NCBI GenBank assembly: GCA_022036555.1
Contig: CM039130.1
Location: 10,589,285-10,653,284, forward strand
Source: Microstegium vimineum
Lineage: Eukaryota; Streptophyta; Magnoliopsida; Poales; Poaceae
Reading direction: 5' to 3'
Length of the DNA stretch: 64,000 nt
The position numbers were made by a program, and so were the translations under genes. Within the stretch, counting starts at the first letter, position 1, and each line of letters starts with the position of its first letter. A model generated the notes under the pieces. The model was not told where the DNA came from. It saw nothing but the letters and a program-made list of their open reading frames with translations, and ran no database searches. This document shows positions 57,278 through 64,000 of this stretch, one piece after another.

Positions 57278-58509
57278 TGTCGTTGTTCTGTAAACGGGGT
57301 ACCTTACACCAACTAGTTAATTTATACCTATGCGTCCAGGCTCGGATGGTGACCTAGATGAACACAGGGGGTATACTAGACCGGGCAGAACGTCCCTACG
57401 TCCAGTGTGAGTGTCGCGTTGTTAGCTCTTTCGATTGTAGAAGGAGGCTACAATGGAGACGAGAGAGGGAGCGGACTCCCAAGTCTCTGTGGAATCGTGT
57501 GAGTGTGGTGTTGGAGTGTGTGTGGAATGTCCAGAAGTGTCTAAGTGGTACCCTATCCCCTGAGACTGGGTCCCCGGCTCTCCCTTATAGTCACAAGGAG
57601 GGCTGTAGTTACAAATCGTTTGCTAGAGAGAGAGAGAGATGTCGACGTCGTACTCCCCTTCCGCTGGCCATGCTTTTACAAGTGAGCAGAGCGCCCCGTA
57701 GTCGTCGTCGTCGTGGCTTCACTGTGGGGGAATGGCGGCGGACGCAACGACTCTTGTTCTCGGCATGGTGGCTCATGTTCTCGGCATGGTGGCTACTGCT
57801 CTGAGCTAGTATGAAGAGTGGCCTGTCCTAACCCTTTGACCTGTGGGAAGGGAACGCCATGCGGGATGGGACATGGGTGTCGTAAGTACGCAACATAGTG
57901 GCAGGAATCCCATCCACTGTATCATGCGTGTGTCGTACATTGGCATGGCGGGAGGTGATACTGTCCCATGTGGGGTCATGTTGGTTTTTTCCATGCCGAA
58001 GAAGTTGAGGGAAAGGCGGGCCTGTTCCTCCTATACCTTGCTTCTTATGCAAGAAGCCTTCCCATCGGGCGAGACGGAAAGGACGGCCAAGGGGTCGGTC
58101 GGGTGGAGGTTACGGACACGTCCCGTCCGACCCTTCTGGGTCGGGCGAGGCGGAGGCCTCCGGCACGTCCCGTCCGACCCTTCAGGGGTCGGGCGAGGCA
58201 GAAATGGTCGGAGCTACACTTCATACCCTCAGGGTGGGGGGTCATACAAATCGGACGTCGCTCTAGCGAGTCTCCCGACCCTCACGTGGTCGGGCGAGGC
58301 GGATGCTATAGTGGCGAGTCTCTGAACCCTCGGGGAGGGCCGAGCGAATGGTGGATCGCTTTAAGACCTGCGTGGCCTTGTTCAGTTTACCTAGGCCTTT
58401 GTCCTGGTTGGACATAGTGGGCCAAGTTGGTCTGTTGTTTTGATTGGACCTTTGGCTTTGTCGAAGATGGGCGCCTTTCATGGTACCCTGCTACTTTTTG
58501 CCCCCGACA
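57278..58509 (+). mobile_element. Solo gypsy LTR inside the CACTA derivative
   Basis: 1232 bp, TGTCGTTGTTCTGTAAACGG...TTTGCCCCCGACA. Start and end resemble the TGTCGGTGTTTCG...GCCCCCGACA LTRs of grass gypsy elements. GTCGGGCGAGGCGG repeats at about 58141, 58188 and 58286. Flanking 5-mers TAAGT and AGACA differ, so no target duplication is seen. Confidence 0.72.
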
Positions 58510-58639
58510 AGACAAACATTTATAACATAACTGCCTCGGTCAATCGATTAACCGAGACATTTGATATATACCCACCTTGGTTATAGCCTGGAATAAATCA
58601 AGTACTAAATTTCAAAATTTCAAACATTCTTGGATGACG

Positions 58640-59020
58640 AAATAACCAAAATAAAAGTTATAGATCTCGAAAAGTTATAGAACTTTGTAGTTGACAACTT
58701 TTTCATTTGAAATCATTTAACGAAAACTAAGTTTGAATTTGTCACATTTGAAATTTGAATTTTTCAAATGACCTCAAATGGAGAAACATGCTATACTAAA
58801 GTTGTAGCTCTCAAAAAGTTTTAAAAAAACTTTGTAGTTGGCAATTTTTTTATTTGAAATCATCTAATTAAGGATAATTACATGCAAAGTTGATACATTT
58901 GAAACTCAAATGTTTCAAACGACCTCGGATGGAAAAATCACATAAATAAAAGTTGTAGATCTCAAAAAGTTAAAAAAAAACCTTGTAGTTCATAATTTTT
59001 TCATTTAAATTTGTTAAGAG
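58640..59020. repeat. Tandem repeat, about 144-150 bp, 2.5 copies
   Basis: AAAGTTRTAGMTCTC starts at 58654, 58798 and 58948. Units continue with ACTTTGTAGTTG, TTTTTCATTTGAAATCAT and GACCTCRRATGG. It lies in the CACTA derivative. Confidence 0.75.
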
Positions 59021-60129
59021 TGTCAAACACTCAATTTAAATTTAATTAAGTATAATATGAAGAGAAGAAATATCTATTATTGACACAAGTGCTAGAGAGG
59101 GTTACACGCTAAGATTAGGTCTTAAGGTTCGAATCCTCACAGCCGCACAACATGCGATTTTTTCACGGATTACTATTTTTTTTTTGCTATTTTTAGGCCA
59201 GATTTCATGAATCTTAGAAAATAACGATTAATCGAGGCGGTCATCTTAACGTAACCGTCTCGGTTAATAGTATAAATCAAGGCGCCATAAAAGCCACATT
59301 AAACGTGACCTTTCATTGGAGACGGTTGCCTTTAACCACCTCAATTAACTATTTTTAACCGTCTCGATTAATTGTTTTTTAGTAGTAGTGTCACTAGAAA
59401 TTCTAACTATAGGTCCCCACTAGAGCCTGCATGCTAATCTCCACAAGACCCGATATGTAAACCAAAGATAGATCTTAGAAATTCTCAAAAAAAATTAGAA
59501 ACATCTTACCATCAATTCGGTATAACCTAATTGCCATCAATAATGATAGCTCTTGGATCTATTTTATTTTCTAAATAATTATCGACCTCTTGTATGTGTA
59601 AAACAATAGAAACTAACTCATCGCGCTAATTTATATTACCCATATATGCTATTAGGAAACATGATCTAATGTAAATCTAAATTTGCATCTAATTACCTAC
59701 ATCCTCTTATTATGATCAATAATTTACATAACTCAAGTTTCATCTAATTATTAGCAAAAATAAATATCACCTCAGATGTACATCTAAAATTACCAACATC
59801 CTATATTACAAAAAAAAATCTTTACATAGAGCATATAGATATATGTTTCTTCACATAACGAAAAAGCATACAATTTAATATAAACATTTCTTTATTATCA
59901 GTCGCATGTACTCTCTGCATTCGTATTTATAAGACATTTTGAGTTTTCTAAATACATATCTTTTACTATACACTTTTATGTATACTATGTTTTGATACAT
60001 AGTACTAAAAATAATGTATCTAAGAAAAGAAAAACATCATATAATTTTAAATGAGAGGATTATTAAACAGTATTCTTAGACTTATATCTCCTATTACAAT
60101 TTTAATGGAATACAACTAACGACGATTAT

Positions 60130-60296
60130 GGGTGTGTTTGATTCTCACCTTCTAAGCGGGACTAAAGTGCCAAACAAACTGACTAAAAAGTGACTAAAAC
60201 ACTTTAGTTTCACTAGTCACTCAAGAGTTACTAAAAGGTAACTAAAATATTTTAGTACGTCGACTAAAGTTTAGGAGGTAGGAATCAAACACACCC
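60130..60296. mobile_element. Foldback MITE
   Basis: 167 bp with inverted ends GGGTGTGTTTGATTC / GAATCAAACACACCC (15 bp perfect). The interior contains further inverted GACTAAAG / CTTTAGTC motifs. No target duplication was recognised. It ends 71 bp before the acceptor of exon 2. Confidence 0.75.
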
Positions 60297-60366
60297 AGTT
60301 AAAGAAGAAGTGTGAAATAGCTAGTCTTGTGCAAACCCTGTACTGATCAATCTAGGATTTGCCCAG

Positions 60367-61934
60367 GGTCTTCAATGTCGATCTAAATGAAAAGTTGAGC
60401 CACATTTGGAAGTCCAGCTGGGCTTTCCTGCAAGCCATGCATACGATCATCAGCGGTGAAAGCTATGGGACGGTGCGGGGTAAGCTGCCCATGGCTGCAC
60501 GCAAAGTGGCAGGAGGTGTTGCCGTGCTGCTGAAAGTATTGGTCTTCTCTGTCACTATATGTTCTCTACATGTGTGGGCTGGCCATCTCCACGGTGATCT
60601 CTCTATGGCGTCTAATCCAGCAGGATTACGGCAGCTCCCGTGAGGATCCCAGTAAAGCAAACATGAACCCTGCACTCTACACCCTCTACTCCCTGGCGCT
60701 GATCCAGGGGTTCCTCTTCTGTTACAGGGTGGCCATTGCTTTCTTCCTCGAGGAAAGGCTGGTAAACAAAGTGGTCAAAGAATACGGGTTCCATGCTGCT
60801 GATGGCATTGAATCGGTCTTGGATTACCTATCCCTGACCAAGGCCGGATGCGCCAAGGACCCCTCGTTCGCCAAGGGAAGGGACCTCATCACATACGCCG
60901 TGTACCTGACGGAGTCCAAGAGTCCGGGTAGCTACTGCTCCGGCTTGAGGATTCTTGGCACACTCATAAGGCCCAACATGAGCGAGGAGCAGAGCGAGCA
61001 GGTGAAAAAGCTCATTCTGTCTGGGACTGGGCGCATCCTCTTACAGAAAATGCTGTACACGCTGGAGTTAAGAGGCCCACGACGAGACAGAGAGATCAGA
61101 GAGGCGGCCGCAAAGATCGTAGAGCACCTCGCCAGTGATATCCGTTTGCAGAACTTGCTACGAGGTATTCAGTGTGTGTCTTCTCTACTGGAGCCCAATC
61201 TTCGACAAGCCGAAGCTGGTTGTGACCGAGAAGACGATGACCGCACCAAGGCGGCTGCTGGATTCAAACAGCTGCTGCTCCATGGTCTGCTTATCCTTCG
61301 GGCTCTCGCGGTTGATGAGGGCAATCGCAGAGTCGTGAGCAACACAGATGGTTTACTCTCCAAGATAATGGTCCCAGTCAGCTCGGATCTATTGCACCGC
61401 AGTGATCATGAAGAATGGTCCAGCATAGTAGATGCGTCATTGCAGGTTATGTATCGGCTTGTCGCTGATCTTGGGGAAGCAGGCAAGATGGTGAGACGTC
61501 AGATCTCAAGAAACAATAATGCAATCGCAGCTATGGTAACAATTGTCAATTGCCCGGAATGTAAAAAGGTTGAGAAGAGGCATACTCTAGCAGTCAACAT
61601 TCTTGCACAAGTAGCGGCCAAGGAAAGCAGAGAAGAGTTTATCAAGATACTGCTGAATATTTTCAGTGACAACACAAGGCTGCCGGACAGCGAGTACAGA
61701 GGACTGGCAGGTGAATGTCTTGCATCTATGTCTGTTGAGAGAGAAAGCGCCAAGTTTATGTTACAAGAAAATCATGATTTAGTTGGGGATCTCATAAGAA
61801 TGATAACAGATCACGCCTACAAGAGAAATAGAATACTTGCCGCACAGCTGCTGGAGGGTCTATATACTCACGATGCCAATTATGGCGGAATCTTCCGGAA
61901 ATTGAAGGATGGCAAGATCGACGCAACGCAAAAG
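60367..61934 (+). CDS. ARM-type gene, exon 2 (main exon, one apparent frameshift)
   Basis: Acceptor AG at 60365-60366. The reading from 60368 (VFNVDLNEKLSHIWKSSWAF) gives a hydrophobic segment ending VLVFSVTIC. At 60560-60570 the frame must move by one base; a single extra T in TGTTCTC explains it. From 60570 the frame is open to 61934: CGLAISTVISLWRLIQQDYG (membrane segment), LYSLALIQGFLFCYRVAIAF (membrane segment), then a soluble helical part rich in Leu/Ala typical of ARM folds (LRILGTLIRPNMSEEQSEQV, LLLHGLLILRALAVDEGNRR, HTLAVNILAQVAAKESREEF). Ends at AAG|GTCCGT, a weak donor. Confidence 0.8.
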
Positions 61935-62446
61935 GTCCGTATACAAAAAGCTCCACTTGTTAGTTCATTATGTCATCAGAGTGTGTTATATATCATCGGG
62001 CTTGCATATTTTTGTTTATCCGATAGAAATTGTTTGATATGCGGTTACGTACTCAGGTTATTTGACGCTTGAGAATTCTTATTTAAACAGTTCATATAAT
62101 CCCATATATACATAGTGTTTTGATCTGCAATTGTTCCATGTTTCTGCGGTAGCATATTAATATTTGGAGCTACCGTCTAAAATAGGAACCAATAAGTGTT
62201 TCCACGGCTCTACCGTTCGCCCAATCTTGTTCCCCTGAATCTCCTCACTTTTTCAAGGGCACATTTTTTTTTTTTGGCTAAGGAGTGGAGAACCTTCTTT
62301 TACACAAACTAAATGTTTTGTTTTATATGGAAAAAAACCACCTCTTTTTTCACAAACACTTCATTATTGTGTGTGTGTGTGTATATATATATGTTAGCTG
62401 TGAACAACTCTTGGCAAACTAAGAATAACGTTACTAATTTTTGCAG

Positions 62447-63031
62447 GTGCTCCAAGAAATACTTCATTGTGAATCAGAAACCCAATCAAGAATAGATAAA
62501 ACTAGGGGCAATTATTCCTCATTGGATACAAAAGATATAGAAGGGCAGCATGGTGGTTTTCCACGAGATAACAGGCGGGACAGGTGCTCTTCATCCCCTT
62601 GTCAGAATAATAACCAGCAAAATGAGGACAGGAAGCTGCAGGTAGCCTTATTGTCCCTCGGCGCAACTCTATGTGAAAATATGGCCATTCCATCCGACAA
62701 AATTGACCCAGGAGATGCTGCATTTAGATTTCTAAGGAAGCTCAACGAGATGGTCGAAAGTAACAAACGCCCCCACTGTCACCCCACGGCCGACTGCCTC
62801 GAAATGATGAAACAAACCAGTAAGATAGCAATGTCAATGATCAAATGCGGAGGCCGCAGTGTCAAAATTGGCATAGAAAGCTTAATCAAATCCCTGTCCG
62901 AGGCTTCAAAGAATAAGAAGCTCTTGGTTCTTGACGGCCTCATGCTTTTCTCTGCTGACAATGACAAGCCTGTAACGACTCGCGCTTCGCTCCTGGACGA
63001 AGCCAAGCAGGTTCTCATTTCTCAACAGTGA
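62447..63031 (+). CDS. ARM-type gene, exon 3 (C-terminus)
   Basis: Follows TTTTTGCAG. 194 residues plus TGA at 63029-63031. The N-terminal part is hydrophilic (DKTRGNYSSLDTKDIEGQHG), and the C-terminal part is again helical (LQVALLSLGATLCENMAIP, CLEMMKQTSKIAMSMIKCG, NKKLLVLDGLMLFSADNDKP). The intron before it holds a (GT)n(AT)n microsatellite at about 62369-62392. No polyadenylation signal is clear. Confidence 0.82.
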   Translation: MLQEILHCESETQSRIDKTRGNYSSLDTKDIEGQHGGFPRDNRRDRCSSSPCQNNNQQNEDRKLQVALLSLGATLCENMAIPSDKIDPGDAAFRFLRKLNEMVESNKRPHCHPTADCLEMMKQTSKIAMSMIKCGGRSVKIGIESLIKSLSEASKNKKLLVLDGLMLFSADNDKPVTTRASLLDEAKQVLISQQ

Positions 63032-63131
63032 CGATTAGCTTTAATTAAATTATAGGTACTTGTTAGTTTTATTCGTAGTGTTGCTGTTGGATTTGAAATT
63101 CATTATTAGTGCATTCCTTGTTCAAAAAAGT

Positions 63132-63193
63132 ACTCCCTCCGTCCATAAATCGGCGTCATCTGAGCAAAAATTCCCCCCAAGAGTCGGCATCCT
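63132..63193. mobile_element. Stowaway-like MITE fragment
   Basis: CTCCCTCCGTCCATAAATCG after TA, without a matching right end. It is interrupted by the next MITE at 63197 and not resumed after it. Confidence 0.5.
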
Positions 63194-63196
63194 TTA

Positions 63197-63419
63197 GAGC
63201 AAGTATACTGATGGGCTGTAAGCAAGCTGAATGCTGAGGTGGAAGAGAGAGAAGAGAAGTAGACTGTAACCTTACAACTAGCTTAGCATAAGAACTAAGA
63301 AATATTATACAAGTGGGTCATACATTGAATGTGAAGGTGAAACTATTATATAAGTAGGCTAATAAGTTGGCTATAAGGATTCATACAGCCAGCAGTGGGT
63401 TGTATTATTAGTCTTGCTC
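63197..63419. mobile_element. Tourist-like (PIF/Harbinger) MITE
   Basis: 223 bp, GAGCAAGTATA...TTAGTCTTGCTC, flanked by TTA on both sides (63194-63196, 63420-63422), the duplication typical of Tourist elements. Confidence 0.82.
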
Positions 63420-63588
63420 TTAAGCTAGGGATGACGGTTCACCGGGTCCCAGGCGCTCGCGGCTCCTCGTACACAACACAGCAATAGATGTAGCGTCGTT
63501 CTCCTATTATTTCAAATACGGTTGGCCCTATGAACAGGATAGTCCTAATATGCCTGATGAACCTTAGCCACGATGTCGTTAATCGGTC

Positions 63589-63708
63589 TGTTCGTTTGGC
63601 AGGATTATGTGCTGTTCTAGTAGGATTATGCACTGCTGGCTGATTTCTTGTGAGAGAAAAATACTGTTATGGCTGGATTTAAGCCGGCTGAAAAACCAAG
63701 CGAACATG
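63589..63708. mobile_element. hAT-type MITE (candidate)
   Basis: TGTTCGTTTGGCAGG...AAAACCAAGCGAACATG, inverted ends of about 14 bp with mismatches, of the common grass hAT TGTTCGTTTGGC type. No clean 8-bp duplication. Confidence 0.55.
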
Positions 63709-64000
63709 CTGAATGTTGTTAGGTGTTCCCTTTTCAAAGAGTGCGTGAATTGCTTAAAAAAATCAAGATCCAACACATAAGGGCAGGAGAATTGGGAGGT
63801 TGGCATGTGAGTCTAGTGTCCCAACCATCTACTTGGGCAGCTTGAATAAATGCAGGGTCGATCGTTCACATCAATGTGGGTTCTAGCATTGTCTTGTTGT
63901 ATGTATATGGGCAGCCACTTTGCTTTGATTGTGGGTAGGACCTTGCTCACAATGAAATCACGACTAACTTCTTTTGTTACCGATGTCATGGCTTTTCTTA
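63709..64000. other. Right end of the window, nothing recognised
   Basis: No ORF, repeat or motif that I can assign. Confidence 0.5.

Larger units (their letters stand above)
57124..59390. mobile_element. Non-autonomous CACTA derivative in intron 2
   Basis: Left end CACTGCTGAAAAAAAAC (57124), right end CACTACTACTAAAAAAC on the minus strand, finishing at 59390. Subterminal repeats of GAGACGGTTA, ATTAACCGAG and CCGTCTCGGTTAAT are seen at 57165-57275, 58530-58570 and 59230-59385. No transposase gene. The flanks CCG and TCA do not match, so the exact duplication is not confirmed. It is interrupted by a solo LTR at 57278-58509. Confidence 0.75.
54850..60366 (+). other. Intron 2 of the ARM-type gene, filled with repeats
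   Basis: 5517 bp between donor GTTAGT and acceptor CCCAG. Contents in order: (TA)n, a SINE-like unit (55095-55303), degenerate ATACTGA-type repeat field (55380-56545), unassigned sequence (56546-57035), a Stowaway-like fragment (57036-57123), a CACTA derivative with a solo LTR (57124-59390), AT-rich unassigned DNA (59391-60129), and a foldback MITE (60130-60296). Confidence 0.7.
50833..63031 (+). pseudogene. Grass membrane/ARM-repeat protein gene (BLE2-like), exon 1 disrupted by a CACTA element
   Basis: Exons: 50833-50868 and 54665-54849 (one ancestral exon split by the CACTA), 60367-61934, 62447-63031. Donor GTTAGT (54850) and acceptor CCCAG (60366) fit in phase; the second intron uses AAG|GTCCGT and TTTGCAG|GTG in phase 0. 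Without the CACTA and one extra base near 60562 the protein would have 789 residues: a short hydrophilic N-terminus, WLEVRYIDAYAVFTGYLSMG, about five hydrophobic segments within the first 180 residues, and a long helical ARM-type C-terminal part. The family is known in grasses as multi-copy uncharacterised or BLE2-like membrane proteins; this name is from memory and not certain. Two lesions suggest a recent pseudogene, but splicing at TE-provided sites could repair the first. The rest of the frame is fully open. Confidence 0.75.

Noticed and set aside
57358..58481. Several ORFs in the 57278-58509 LTR
   Set aside because: Generated by GTCGGGCGAGGCGG repeats in an LTR; no domains.

Overview
The window is plant nuclear DNA, almost certainly from a grass. 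This rests on Sirevirus and chromovirus LTR elements, several CACTA (En/Spm) elements, Stowaway and Tourist type MITEs, a tRNA-Asp primer-binding site, and exons of a grass-type membrane/ARM-repeat gene family. There are no rRNA genes, no convincing tRNA genes, no CRISPR array and no bacterial genes. About 85-90% of the window is transposable element sequence.

Left part (1-42417) is one nested stack. The outermost layer is a large CACTA element on the minus strand, visible at 18259-20164 and 35974-42417, with its right terminus at 42417. A Sirevirus (Ty1/copia) sits in its second transposase gene (1-18258, 5' part outside the window). A gag-only Ty3/gypsy element (4592-13628, TSD ACAGG) lies in the Sirevirus 3' ORF, and a related solo LTR (15515-17231, TSD CACCT) lies in the Sirevirus 3' LTR. 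A chromovirus on the minus strand (20165-35968, TSD CCGCC) splits the CACTA again, and a 3.75 kb probable solo LTR (31755-35503, TSD TCCGA) sits inside one of its LTRs. Every junction except the Sirevirus 5' end is base-exact from TG..CA termini and 5-bp duplications.

Middle (42418-49504): a short stretch of possible old gene sequence is split by a full-length L1-type LINE on the minus strand (about 42552-49488) with a 16-bp target duplication. Its ORF1 and ORF2 overlap by ATGA, and it carries only a few lesions.

Right part (49505-64000): one host gene on the plus strand, a membrane/ARM-fold protein with TATA box at 50748, start at 50833 and stop at 63031. A 3.8 kb CACTA element (50869-54664) lies inside its first coding exon, in a TGG codon. 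The flanking host sequence stays in one frame, and a GTAAGT upstream plus the TTTCTTTAG end of the TIR would allow in-frame removal of the element by splicing. The gene also has one apparent extra base near 60562. Its second intron holds a second CACTA derivative (57124-59390) with a solo LTR inside, a SINE-like unit and a degenerate repeat field. MITEs lie around the gene.

I see no new defence or metabolic system. The points most worth attention are the TE-derived splice site in the ARM gene, the possible spliced leader of the Sirevirus 3' ORF, the gag-only gypsy element with its sister solo LTR, and the exactly resolved nest. All gene models are read by eye; identities come from recognised motifs, not from database searches.
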